DNA from: UBA1738 sp045538755 | GTDB lineage: Bacteria; Bacillota; Clostridia; UBA1381 | Direction: 5' to 3' | NCBI GenBank assembly: GCA_045538755.1 | Contig: JAZQEC010000005.1 | Location: forward strand, 124,001-188,000 | Length of the DNA: 64,000 nucleotides | In this document: piece after piece, positions 24,224 through 32,021 of the stretch | Numbering within the stretch: the first letter of the stretch is position 1 | Layout: each line of letters begins with the position of its first letter | Program-made: the position numbers and the translations under genes | Notes under the pieces: generated by a model | The model's database searches: none | What the model was told of the DNA's origin: nothing | Seen by the model: only the letters and a program-made list of their open reading frames with translations

Positions 24224-24291
24224 AATATCGCGCAGAAGAAACCTCCTCCACCCGATATTAAAATTTTATCATAGTTTCTCGTGATTGTCAA
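24224..24291 (-). promoter_or_regulatory. Antiporter promoter and terminator-like leader hairpin
   Basis: On the minus strand, TTGACA (24286-24291) and TAAAAT (24263-24268) are 17 bases apart. The transcript would begin almost directly with AATATCG ... CGATATT (24224-24259), a hairpin followed by seven T, then the antiporter ribosome binding site about 30 bases on. A terminator at the very 5' end suggests attenuation, but the leader looks too short for a riboswitch I know. Confidence 0.5.
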
Positions 24292-24439
24292 TGTGGGAAG
24301 TCTTTTCTTTTATGCCTGATGTCGCAAATGTAATTGCCTAATGCATTAAAATATTTTTCGTATTCCATCTTCTTTTTATTACATATAGTAAAAAATGTAA
24401 ACAAAATTGAAAAATTTTTAATAGTTTTATTATAATTGC

Positions 24440-24468
24440 TTGAAAAAGCATTAAAAAAATGATATACT
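24440..24468 (+). promoter_or_regulatory. Promoter of the DUF1846 gene
   Basis: TTGAAA and TATACT have a 17-base spacer and lie 38 bases before ATG. The rest of the 320-base gap from the antiporter start holds only the minus-strand promoter and leader. Confidence 0.7.
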
Positions 24469-24506
24469 ATTATGTGATGATTTTAATTTATAAAGAGGAC
24501 GAAAAA

Positions 24507-25988
24507 ATGAGGAAGCAAGGGTACGATAACGAAAAGTATATAAAAATACAGTCGGAACAGATAAAAAAGAGAATTTCCGAATTTGGCGGTAAACTTTATA
24601 TGGAGTTTGGCGGCAAATTGTTTGACGACCATCATGCGGCACGTGTCCTTCCGGGATTTGCACCTGACAGTAAATTAAAAATGCTTTTAGAATTAAAACA
24701 GCAGGCAGAAATTGTGATTGCAGTAAGTGCGGTTGCACTTGCTTCAAATAAAAAGCGTCGTGACCTTGGAATTACTTATGATATGGAAGTTTTGAGACTT
24801 ATTGACCTTTTTAGAAGTGTCGGACTTTATGTAGGAAGCGTTGTAATTACGCAGTATGAAGGTCAGAAAGCGGCAGATGCACTTCGCGCAAGGCTTGAAA
24901 GTAATGATGTGCCTGTTTTCATTCATTATACAATTCCGGGGTATCCGTCTGATGTTCAGCTTATTGTGAGCGATGACGGCTACGGAAAAAATGACTATGT
25001 AAGAACAAGCCGCTCGCTTGTTGTTGTGACAGCTCCTGGACCAGGTAGCGGAAAAATGGCTGTTTGCCTGTCACAGCTTTATCATGAGAATAAACGTGGG
25101 ATTAAGGCAGGCTATGCAAAATTTGAAACATTCCCTATTTGGAGTATTCCGCTTAAGCACCCTGTAAACCTTGCGTATGAAGCGGCAACGGCAGACCTTA
25201 ATGACGTTAATATGATTGACCCGTTCCACTTTGATGCTTACGGCGAGGTGGCAATAAATTATAATCGTGATGTGGAAATTTTCCCTGTTCTAAATGCGAT
25301 GTTTGAACGCATTTACGGAAGTTCTCCGTATAAGTCGCCGACAGATATGGGCGTAAATATGGCAGGCTTTTGCATTGTAGACGATGAGGCGGTGAGCAAT
25401 GCATCGAAGCAGGAAATACTGCGCAGATATTATGCAGCACTTTGCGACCAATTCAGGAGCGGAACGCAGAATGAAGAGGTAGCAAAGATAGAAATTATTA
25501 TGAATAAAGCAGGAATTTCAATTTCGGACAGAGTTGTTGTTGCGGCTGCACAAGAGGTGGAAAACGAAACAGGACTTCCTGCGGTTGCTATACAAATGCA
25601 CGACGGAAAAATAATTACGGGAAAAACTAAAAACCTTTTAGGCCCGTCTGCTGCGGCAATACTTAACGCACTTAAATATCTTGCAGGAATTGACGATAAG
25701 ACAGAGCTAATTCCACCAGCGCTCATTGAGCCGGTTCAGGATTTGAAGGTGACATTCTTGGGCTGTAATAACCCAAGACTTCATGTGGACGAGGTTTTGG
25801 TTGCGCTTTCTGTAAGTGCGGCAAATAACCCGATTGCAGCGAAGGCACTTTCGATGCTTCCGCGCCTTGAGGGCTGTGAGTCTCATTCTTCGGTTATACT
25901 TTCTTCGGCAGATGCAGGTGTGTTCAGAAAGATTAAAATAAACTTAACCTGTGAACCGCAGTATCAAAGTAAAAGCTTATACCATTAA
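24507..25988 (+). CDS. DUF1846 family protein
   Basis: A 493-residue protein of the conserved DUF1846 family (COG4868). ATG 24507 is chosen because GAGGA lies 7 bases upstream and family proteins begin close to this MRKQGYDNEKYIKIQSEQI stretch; an in-frame ATG at 24459 overlaps the promoter. Family landmarks are GKLFDDHHAARVLPGF (about 40-55), VVVTAPGPGSGK, a nucleotide-loop-like stretch near 182-193, and GGKLYMEFGGKLF. Lys and Ser in the loop hint at ATP or phosphate binding, but the reaction is not known to me. It stands alone between a promoter and a strong terminator. Confidence 0.85.
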   Translation: MRKQGYDNEKYIKIQSEQIKKRISEFGGKLYMEFGGKLFDDHHAARVLPGFAPDSKLKMLLELKQQAEIVIAVSAVALASNKKRRDLGITYDMEVLRLIDLFRSVGLYVGSVVITQYEGQKAADALRARLESNDVPVFIHYTIPGYPSDVQLIVSDDGYGKNDYVRTSRSLVVVTAPGPGSGKMAVCLSQLYHENKRGIKAGYAKFETFPIWSIPLKHPVNLAYEAATADLNDVNMIDPFHFDAYGEVAINYNRDVEIFPVLNAMFERIYGSSPYKSPTDMGVNMAGFCIVDDEAVSNASKQEILRRYYAALCDQFRSGTQNEEVAKIEIIMNKAGISISDRVVVAAAQEVENETGLPAVAIQMHDGKIITGKTKNLLGPSAAAILNALKYLAGIDDKTELIPPALIEPVQDLKVTFLGCNNPRLHVDEVLVALSVSAANNPIAAKALSMLPRLEGCESHSSVILSSADAGVFRKIKINLTCEPQYQSKSLYH

Positions 25989-26026
25989 AAAAGCTATGAC
26001 AAAATGATTTTGTCATAGCTTTTTTA
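25987..26026. terminator. Strong terminator after the DUF1846 gene
   Basis: AAAAAAGCTATGACAAAA and its exact complement form an 18-bp stem with a TGA loop. It also serves the convergent regulator gene. Confidence 0.92.
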
Positions 26027-26027
26027 A

Positions 26028-26231
26028 TTAGTAATATTTTTTTATATCAGTAATTCCCAAAATATAATCCGTTGAAACATCATAGTATTTTGCCAGCATA
26101 ATCAGAATATCAATAGGCAACTGCCTCTGACCGTTTTCATATTGTGAGTAAGTGTTTTGTTTGATATGCAAATACTCGGCAATTTCTTTTTGTTTTATGT
26201 CGGAGTCTTCTCTTAAATCTTTTAATCTCAT
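26028..26231 (-). CDS. Small XRE-family HTH repressor
   Basis: A 67-residue one-domain regulator of the Cro/CI type. The helix-turn-helix is QKEIAEYLHIKQNTYSQYENGQR (about residues 14-36), followed by two helices (DILIMLAKYYDVSTDYIL). It has no sensor domain. It is divergent from a lipoprotein gene whose promoter carries two matching dyads, so it probably represses that gene and itself. It has a GGGAGAGGAT ribosome binding site. Confidence 0.92.
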   Translation of the reverse strand: MRLKDLREDSDIKQKEIAEYLHIKQNTYSQYENGQRQLPIDILIMLAKYYDVSTDYILGITDIKKYY

Positions 26232-26256
26232 ATAATATCCTCTCCCATATATTGCT

Positions 26257-26311
26257 ATTATAAATTATCTCGTATTGAGATGTTGACATACATCTCAAAT
26301 TGTGATATTAT
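26257..26311. promoter_or_regulatory. Divergent promoters with paired XRE-type operators
   Basis: The plus promoter is TTGACA (26283) and TATTAT (26306) with a 17-base spacer. Two 15-bp dyads lie on it: ATCTCGTATTGAGAT (26267-26281), just upstream of -35, and ATCTCAAATTGTGAT (26292-26306), in the spacer, with centres 25 bp apart. The minus -10 TATAAT of the regulator gene is at 26257-26262. Binding would block both promoters. Confidence 0.65.
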
Positions 26312-26405
26312 ATTATTGCTCAATTATCAAGGATATTCATTTAAAGGTACTTATAATTTATGTGGATATTTAAAAATAATGCTAAAGACGAAAGGAAGAA
26401 AAAAT

Positions 26406-27155
26406 ATGAAAAGAGTAATATTGTGCGGACTATTGATGTTAATGACAACCTGTATGTATGCTTGCGGGAATCCTTGTAAAGAAGGGCATACCTGGAATGA
26501 AGCTACCTGTACAACACCAAAAACCTGCTCTGTTTGTGAAGCTACGGAAGGCACAGCTTTGGGACATGATGTTCAAGAATACAATGTAACGACTGCAGCC
26601 ACTTGTCTTTGGGAGGGTGAAGAACAGGGAAATTGTGTAAGATGTAACGAAAGTCAAAGCAAAAAAATTGAGAAAAAACCTCATAACCAAGGCGAATGGA
26701 AAGTAACGATTTCGCCAACATCATCAAGAGCTGGGATAAGGGAAAAATATTGTATTAGTTGCGGCGAAAAAATAGCAAGTGAAAGCTTCACAATGACAGC
26801 AGAAGAAATAAAAGCAGAATTGATAAAAGAGTGTGAAGCCTATTCATATCAGGAAATTGCAAGAAATCCCGATAAATATAAGGGAAAAAAAGCAAAATTT
26901 ACGGGAAAAATTATGCAGGTTATGGAAGATGGAAATACATGTGCATATCGCATAAATATCACAAGAGGAACATATAGTTGGGATGATACAATATATGCAT
27001 TATATACCAGACAGGACTCTTCAGAATCCAGAATATTAGAAGATGATATAGTTACGTTGTACGGAACTTTGGCAGGAAATTATACGTATGAAACAGTTAT
27101 GGGTGCAGAAATGACAATTCCTGCAATTTTAGCAGAATATATTGATTTAGACTAA
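26406..27155 (+). CDS. Cys-rich lipoprotein with an OB-like C-terminal domain
   Basis: A 249-residue protein. ATG 26406 is chosen for the AAAGGAAG ribosome binding site and because it gives a clean lipoprotein signal; an in-frame start at 26280 would lie inside the promoter. The signal ends at TCMYAC (lipobox near residues 15-20). Two to three Cys-pair repeats follow (TCTTPKTCSVCEATEG with LGHDV; GNCVRCNE; KYCISCGEK), as found in secreted proteins of gut Firmicutes. Residues 165-249 (GKKAKFTGKIMQVMEDG on) resemble an OB fold. It is surface anchored; its function is unknown. It is probably controlled by the divergent XRE repressor. Confidence 0.8.
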   Translation: MKRVILCGLLMLMTTCMYACGNPCKEGHTWNEATCTTPKTCSVCEATEGTALGHDVQEYNVTTAATCLWEGEEQGNCVRCNESQSKKIEKKPHNQGEWKVTISPTSSRAGIREKYCISCGEKIASESFTMTAEEIKAELIKECEAYSYQEIARNPDKYKGKKAKFTGKIMQVMEDGNTCAYRINITRGTYSWDDTIYALYTRQDSSESRILEDDIVTLYGTLAGNYTYETVMGAEMTIPAILAEYIDLD

Positions 27156-27240
27156 ATAACTAAAGGTCCCAATAATTGAAGTAGTTGCAACGCCTTGATT
27201 TGCGAGAAATGAATATTTATATGAAATAAATTATAACTCA

Positions 27241-27272
27241 AAACGGATATGTGATTTCACATATCCGCTTTA
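27241..27272 (-). terminator. Hairpin at the end of queT
   Basis: A 14-bp near-perfect dyad (AAACGGATATGTGA and complement) with a TT loop lies 5 bases after the queT stop. The T run is short. No gene is seen in 27156-27240. Confidence 0.55.
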
Positions 27273-27274
27273 TA

Positions 27275-27748
27275 TTATCTAAATATTTTCGATTTTGAAA
27301 CTGCTGAATGGAGCATTAGCCCTAAAACACCGCAGGAAATAACTTCGCCAATGCCGACGGTCAGCATAAAATAGGCAATTCCGCCTTCAAACCCATAGGC
27401 ATATGCAAGTACGAACGGAATAATGACCGTGTTTGAGATAATCGGTCCAAGAGTGGCTAAAAATCGGTTATGACGCAATTTATATGTAAAAACTGCACCG
27501 ATTAAGGTTGCAAGACTTCCGAAAATAACGTCCCAAATTATTGCACCGGCTAAAATGTTGGATAAAAGGCAACCGGCGAAAAGTCCGCCGATAGCGGCAG
27601 GAGTGAAACAGGGCAGAATGCACAGTGCCTCGGAAAAGCGAATCTGTATGACGCCGCTGTCAAGACCGAAAAGCCGTGAAAGCATTGTCAGCAAAACATA
27701 CAGTGCTGCTATCATTGAACCATAGGTAATTTGTTTTGATTTTTTCAT
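27275..27748 (-). CDS. queT: QueT-family ECF substrate-binding membrane protein (queuosine precursor)
   Basis: A 157-residue membrane protein with five to six hydrophobic segments. The SKQITYGSMIAALYVLLTML start and IQIRFSEALCILPCFTPAAIGGLFAG are typical of the QueT family. QueT is the S component of an energy-coupling-factor importer that brings in queuosine precursors such as preQ1. The assignment is strengthened by a preQ1-I riboswitch in its leader. The shared ECF ATPases and T component are not in the window. A different S component, bioY, lies just upstream on the same strand. Confidence 0.9.
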   Translation of the reverse strand: MKKSKQITYGSMIAALYVLLTMLSRLFGLDSGVIQIRFSEALCILPCFTPAAIGGLFAGCLLSNILAGAIIWDVIFGSLATLIGAVFTYKLRHNRFLATLGPIISNTVIIPFVLAYAYGFEGGIAYFMLTVGIGEVISCGVLGLMLHSAVSKSKIFR

Positions 27749-27760
27749 ATTAAATTTTCT

Positions 27761-27803
27761 CCTTTAGTTTTGTTTTAAGTGAGGAAGGTCTCGAACTCAC
27801 TTT
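27761..27803 (-). promoter_or_regulatory. preQ1-I riboswitch
   Basis: On the minus strand the stem AGTGAG/CTCACT encloses the loop TTCGAGACCTTC and is followed by the A-rich tail AAAACAAAACTAAAGGAG, the class I preQ1 layout. The tail folds back into the loop when ligand binds. The last bases are the queT ribosome binding site, so binding should block translation. Confidence 0.8.
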
Positions 27804-27810
27804 CTAAAGT

Positions 27811-27839
27811 ATAATAGCACAGTCTTATTTAAAAGTCAA
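27811..27839 (-). promoter_or_regulatory. queT promoter
   Basis: Minus-strand TTGACT and TATTAT with a 17-base spacer. The -35 box touches the bioY stop codon. Transcription starts just ahead of the riboswitch stem. Confidence 0.7.
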
Positions 27840-28367
27840 TCACTTTATAAGCTGTTTTGCTTTTTTTACGCAGAATGCGGCAAGGGATAATTTAATTAAA
27901 TCGGGAATAATAAAAGGCAAAACACATACCGATAAAACAGTCCACAGACTTTCTGTGCTTTTCAGGTAGACAAAAGCATACCACAGCGTTCCAAAAAGAT
28001 AGCAGGAAATAAGCCCTGCCGACATAGATAAGAGTGTTGACAGATAACTTTTGCCAAACTTTTTATATAATGCTCCTGTAATCAGTGAAAAAGGAATAAA
28101 TCCTAATGTATATCCGCCTGTTGCACCTAAAATAACGGCTGCGCCTGATTGAAATCCTGAAAAAACAGGAAGCCCGACTATTCCCAATAATATATATGTA
28201 GAAATTGCCATGACTCCGCTTTTTGCACCTAAAAATGCACTTAGGAAAGCGACAGTAAAGGTCTGCATTGTAAATGGAACTGCTGCCGGCACTACTATCC
28301 ATGAGGATATAACCAGAAAAACTGTGAAAAGAGCAGAAAATATTGTATTTTTTGTATTGTATCTCAT
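27840..28367 (-). CDS. bioY: Biotin transporter S component BioY
   Basis: A 175-residue membrane protein with six hydrophobic segments. BioY landmarks are PFTMQTFTVAFLSAFLGAKSG (about 31-52), the GGYTLGFIPF loop near residue 86, and charged ends. It binds biotin and works with ECF transporter ATPases coded elsewhere. A BirA-type operator over its promoter supports control by biotin supply. It has a TATGGAGTAG ribosome binding site. Confidence 0.93.
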   Translation of the reverse strand: MRYNTKNTIFSALFTVFLVISSWIVVPAAVPFTMQTFTVAFLSAFLGAKSGVMAISTYILLGIVGLPVFSGFQSGAAVILGATGGYTLGFIPFSLITGALYKKFGKSYLSTLLSMSAGLISCYLFGTLWYAFVYLKSTESLWTVLSVCVLPFIIPDLIKLSLAAFCVKKAKQLIK

Positions 28368-28400
28368 AATAAAACTACTCCATATTGTGTGTATAAGTTA

Positions 28401-28452
28401 ATTATACCACAAAATATAGATGCTGTCAACCTGAAAAAAATATAGGTTGACG
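28401..28452 (-). promoter_or_regulatory. bioY promoter with BirA-type operator
   Basis: Minus-strand TTGACA (28424-28429) and TATAAT (28401-28406) are 17 bases apart. The -35 box is inside an inverted repeat TGTCAACC-N13-GGTTGACG (28424-28452), the pattern of Firmicutes BirA operators. Biotin-loaded BirA would cover the -35 box. Confidence 0.75.
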
Positions 28453-28526
28453 GTATAAAAAGCTGATAAGACCGCTATTTGTATGCCTTTATATAAAAAA
28501 TATCTTGAATGACACAGAATTGTAAC

Positions 28527-28586
28527 ACACAATATATAGAAAAAATTTAAAAAAATACTTGCATTTGTAACAAGATATGGTATAAT
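28527..28586 (+). promoter_or_regulatory. nrdDG promoter with possible NrdR box
   Basis: TTGCAT (28559) and TATAAT (28581) have a 16-base spacer. ACACAATATATAGAAA upstream (28527) resembles a half-good NrdR box. A clear second box one to three helical turns away is not seen, so control by NrdR is only possible. Confidence 0.5.
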
Positions 28587-28707
28587 AGGAATTGCCCGAT
28601 AAAAAGAATACATAAATGATTGACATAGATTTAAAAATGAAAAATAGGGAAGAAAACAGGCTTACTCATATTGTAAGCAACAATTTGTACGGAAAGGAAG
28701 GATAAAA

Positions 28708-30885
28708 ATGAAGATTATTAAAAGAAACGGAACCGAAGCTATATTCAATCTCAATAAAATTAAAGTAGCTATACACAAAGCGAACGACAGTGTTTTGGAA
28801 AGCGAAAGAATGACAGATGAGCAGATTGATCTTATCTCAGAAAATGTAGAAAAGGCGTGCCTTAACATAAAAAGGTCTTTAAACGTGGAAGAAATTCAGG
28901 ATATGGTTGAAAACCAGATTATGAACCAAAAGGCTTTTTCTGTTGCCCGAAACTATATTACGTACAGATATGTAAGATCACTTGTACGTAAATCTAACAC
29001 AACTGACGAGCAAATATTAACCCTTATCGAATGTAACAATGAAGAGGTAAAGCAAGAAAACTCAAATAAGAACCCAACCGTAAACAGTGTGCAGAGAGAC
29101 TATATGGCAGGCGAGGTAAGTAAGGATATCACAAAGAGAATTCTTCTTCCTCAGGAAGTTGTTGATGCACATGAACAGGGACTTATTCACTTCCATGATG
29201 CCGATTATTTTGCACAGCATATGCACAACTGCGACCTTGTAAACCTTGATGATATGCTCCAAAACGGCACAGTTATTTCTGGTACAATGATTGAAACACC
29301 GCACAGCTTTTCGACTGCCTGCAATATCTCAACACAGATTATTGCACAGGTTGCATCGAGCCAGTATGGCGGACAGAGCATCTCTTTAACACATCTTGCA
29401 CCGTTTGTTGACGTAAGCCGCAAGAAAATAAGAAAAGATGTTGAGGCTGAAGTTAAAGCGCTTGGCGCAACGGCTTCAGAAGAAACTATTTCCGAGGTTG
29501 TTGAAAAACGCCTTAAAGAGGAAATCAAAAAGGGCTGTCAGATGATTCAGTATCAGGTAGTAACTTTGATGACTACAAACGGACAAGCACCTTTCGTTAC
29601 AGTATTTATGTATCTAAACGAAGCGAAGGACGCACAGTTAAAGCACGACCTTGCAATGATTATCGAGGAAATGCTTACACAAAGAATTGTTGGTGTTAAG
29701 AATGAAGCGGGCGTTTGGATTACACCTGCATTCCCAAAGCTTATCTACGTTCTTGAAGAAGATAATATCCACGAGGATTCAAAGTTCTATTACTTAACAA
29801 AGCTTGCGGCAAAATGTACTGCAAAACGAATGGTACCTGACTATATTTCAGAAAAAATGATGCTCAAGCTCAAGGTTGACAAAAACGGAGACGGTCATTG
29901 TTATACCTGTATGGGATGCCGCTCCTTCCTGACACCTTATGTTGACGAGGAAGGTAAAGCTAAATATTACGGCAGATTTAATCAGGGAGTTGTAACTATA
30001 AACCTTGTCGATATTGCTCTTTCATCAGGTGGCGACAGAGATAAGTTCTGGAAGATTTTCGATGAAAGACTCGACATTTGCTATACTGCACTTATGTGCC
30101 GTCACAACAGATTAAAAGGAACTTTGAGCGATGCTGCACCTATTTTATGGCAGTACGGAGCTCTTGCAAGACTTGAAAAGGGTGAAACGATTGATAAGCT
30201 CTTATACGGCGGATATTCAACAATTTCACTTGGTTATGCAGGTCTTTATGAGTGCGTTAAGTATATGACAGGAAAGTCGCATACAGACCCGATGGCAACT
30301 CCGTTTGCGCTTGAGGTTATGCAATACTTAAATGCCGCTACAAAGAAGTGGAAAGAAAAGCACAATATTGACTTTAGCTTGTATGGAACACCGCTTGAGA
30401 GTACAACATATAAGTTCTCAAAATGTCTCCAGATGCGCTTTGGAATTGTTGAGGGTGTAACTGATAAAAACTATATCACAAACAGCTATCACGTCCACGT
30501 AACAGAGGAAATTGATGCATTTGAAAAGCTTGCCTTTGAGTCACAGTTCCAGCAGCTTTCACCAGGTGGAGCTATCAGCTATGTTGAAGTGCCGAATATG
30601 CAGAATAACCTTGAGGCAGTTTTGGACGTAATGAAGTTTATATATGATAATATAATGTATGCTGAGCTTAACACAAAATCTGACTATTGTCAGGAATGTG
30701 GATTCGATGGTGAAATCGAAATCAAGGAAGATGAAGACGGAAAGCTCATCTGGGTTTGCCCGAAATGCGGAAACAGCGATGAAACTAAGCTAAACGTTGC
30801 CAGACGTACCTGCGGATATATAGGAACACAGTTCTGGAATCAGGGAAGAACACAGGAAATCAAGGAAAGAGTTTTACACTTATAA
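28708..30885 (+). CDS. nrdD: Anaerobic ribonucleoside-triphosphate reductase
   Basis: A 725-residue class III ribonucleotide reductase. An ATP-cone allosteric domain occupies residues 1-90 (IIKRNGTEAIFNLNKIKVAI). The glycyl-radical barrel follows, with MGCRSFLTPYV near 410. The C-terminal zinc site has CQECGFDG and CPKCGN (about 662-692), and the radical Gly is G703 in RRTCGYIG. It reduces NTPs to dNTPs without oxygen, using formate and a radical made by NrdG. An AAAGGAAGG ribosome binding site precedes ATG 28708. nrdG follows, so the pair is complete. Confidence 0.97.
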   Translation: MKIIKRNGTEAIFNLNKIKVAIHKANDSVLESERMTDEQIDLISENVEKACLNIKRSLNVEEIQDMVENQIMNQKAFSVARNYITYRYVRSLVRKSNTTDEQILTLIECNNEEVKQENSNKNPTVNSVQRDYMAGEVSKDITKRILLPQEVVDAHEQGLIHFHDADYFAQHMHNCDLVNLDDMLQNGTVISGTMIETPHSFSTACNISTQIIAQVASSQYGGQSISLTHLAPFVDVSRKKIRKDVEAEVKALGATASEETISEVVEKRLKEEIKKGCQMIQYQVVTLMTTNGQAPFVTVFMYLNEAKDAQLKHDLAMIIEEMLTQRIVGVKNEAGVWITPAFPKLIYVLEEDNIHEDSKFYYLTKLAAKCTAKRMVPDYISEKMMLKLKVDKNGDGHCYTCMGCRSFLTPYVDEEGKAKYYGRFNQGVVTINLVDIALSSGGDRDKFWKIFDERLDICYTALMCRHNRLKGTLSDAAPILWQYGALARLEKGETIDKLLYGGYSTISLGYAGLYECVKYMTGKSHTDPMATPFALEVMQYLNAATKKWKEKHNIDFSLYGTPLESTTYKFSKCLQMRFGIVEGVTDKNYITNSYHVHVTEEIDAFEKLAFESQFQQLSPGGAISYVEVPNMQNNLEAVLDVMKFIYDNIMYAELNTKSDYCQECGFDGEIEIKEDEDGKLIWVCPKCGNSDETKLNVARRTCGYIGTQFWNQGRTQEIKERVLHL

Positions 30886-30889
30886 TGAA

Positions 30890-30920
30890 GATGGGCGGAT
30901 TTGGTATCCGCCCATATATC
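30890..30920 (+). other. Hairpin between nrdD and nrdG
   Basis: ATGGGCGGAT and ATCCGCCCAT form a perfect 10-bp GC-rich stem with a 5-base loop, 5 bases after the nrdD stop. No T run follows, so it may lower nrdG relative to nrdD by processing or pausing rather than termination. Confidence 0.6.
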
Positions 30921-30935
30921 TTGAAAGGAATTGCT

Positions 30936-31457
30936 ATGAATTACTGCGGTATAAAAAAATGTGATATTGCAAACGGCTTGGGTGTTCGAGTGACACTTTT
31001 CGTCTCGGGATGTACGCATCATTGTAAGGGCTGTTTTCAGCCGGAAACGTGGGACTTTAATTACGGCAATGAATTTACAAAAGACACGGAGAATGAAATT
31101 TTAGAAGCACTAAGCCCCGAATATATTCACGGCTTGACACTTCTTGGCGGCGAACCGTTTGAACCGGAAAATCAGCGTGTTTTAGTAGAATTTTTGGAAA
31201 AAGTCAAAAAAGCTTATCCAGAAAAAAACATCTGGGCATACACGGGGTATCTTTTAGATGAAGAGCTTTTGAAGCCATCACGAGCAAGATGCGAGGTGAC
31301 AGACAGAATGCTTGGTATGATTGACGTTTTGGTTGACGGCGAATTTCAAATAGAAAAAAAGAATATCAGTCTGCAGTTTTGCGGCTCGGAGAATCAACGG
31401 ATTATAGATATGAACAAAACAAGAGAAGAAGAAAAGATTGTGTTATGGAGGGAATGA
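30936..31457 (+). CDS. nrdG: NrdG radical-SAM activase of NrdD
   Basis: A 173-residue radical SAM activase. ATG 30936 is chosen because AAAGGAA lies 6-7 bases upstream; an in-frame ATG at 30885 would overlap the hairpin and add 17 unlike residues. The 4Fe-4S motif SGCTHHCKGC is at about residues 25-34, the GGEPF (GGE) motif near 77-81, and NIWAYTGYLLDEEL near 100. It makes the glycyl radical on NrdD by reductive cleavage of SAM. Confidence 0.95.
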   Translation: MNYCGIKKCDIANGLGVRVTLFVSGCTHHCKGCFQPETWDFNYGNEFTKDTENEILEALSPEYIHGLTLLGGEPFEPENQRVLVEFLEKVKKAYPEKNIWAYTGYLLDEELLKPSRARCEVTDRMLGMIDVLVDGEFQIEKKNISLQFCGSENQRIIDMNKTREEEKIVLWRE

Positions 31458-31462
31458 TATAA

Positions 31463-31897
31463 ATGAAGGTTGAAGTAAAAAAATTAAGAGAAAATGCAAC
31501 CATTCCGACAAGGGGTTCTAATCAGGCGGCAGGCTACGACCTGTATGCGTGTATAGACGAGGCGGTTACAATAAAACCGCACACAACCGAGAAAATTGGC
31601 ACAGGAATTGCTATTGCTGTGCCGGACGGATACTTTGGTGCGATTTTTGCACGCAGCGGACTGGCTGCAAAACAGGGGCTTCGTCCTGCAAACTGCGTTG
31701 GTGTTGCAGACAGCGACTACCGAGGTGAGTACATAGTTGCACTTCATAACGATACCAATGATGAAAGAGTTATTGAGCCGCAGGAACGTATTGCACAGCT
31801 TGTTGTAATGCCATATCTAAGTGTTGAATTTGAAGAAAAAACTGAACTGGACGAAACCGAAAGAGGTTCAGGCGGATTTGGAAGTACAGGTAAATAA
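31463..31897 (+). CDS. dut: dUTP diphosphatase
   Basis: A 144-residue trimeric dUTPase with the five motifs in order: AAGYDLYA (1), FARSGLA (2), GVADSDYRGEYIVAL (3), PQERIAQLVV (4) and RGSGGFGSTG at the C-terminus (5). It hydrolyses dUTP to dUMP, keeping uracil out of DNA and feeding dTMP synthesis, which fits its place right after nrdDG (5-base gap). The GAGGGAATG around the nrdG stop serves as ribosome binding site. Confidence 0.96.
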   Translation: MKVEVKKLRENATIPTRGSNQAAGYDLYACIDEAVTIKPHTTEKIGTGIAIAVPDGYFGAIFARSGLAAKQGLRPANCVGVADSDYRGEYIVALHNDTNDERVIEPQERIAQLVVMPYLSVEFEEKTELDETERGSGGFGSTGK

Positions 31898-31935
31898 AAA
31901 ATACCCGATTGTTTTACAGTCGGGTTATTTTTTGC
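31896..31935 (+). terminator. Terminator of nrdDG-dut
   Basis: ATACCCGA and TCGGGTTAT pair around a 11-base loop, flanked by A and T runs, immediately after the dut stop. Confidence 0.85.
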
Positions 31936-31955
31936 AATTAAATGCTTAAAAACGT

Positions 31956-31984
31956 TTGACATTTGAAAGGCAAAGTGATATACT
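31956..31984 (+). promoter_or_regulatory. Promoter of the M14 peptidase gene
   Basis: A perfect TTGACA and TATACT with a 17-base spacer lie 37 bases before ATG. Confidence 0.78.
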
Positions 31985-32021
31985 TTAATTTGATTTTTGT
32001 ATATTAGGAAGGAAAAGCAGA

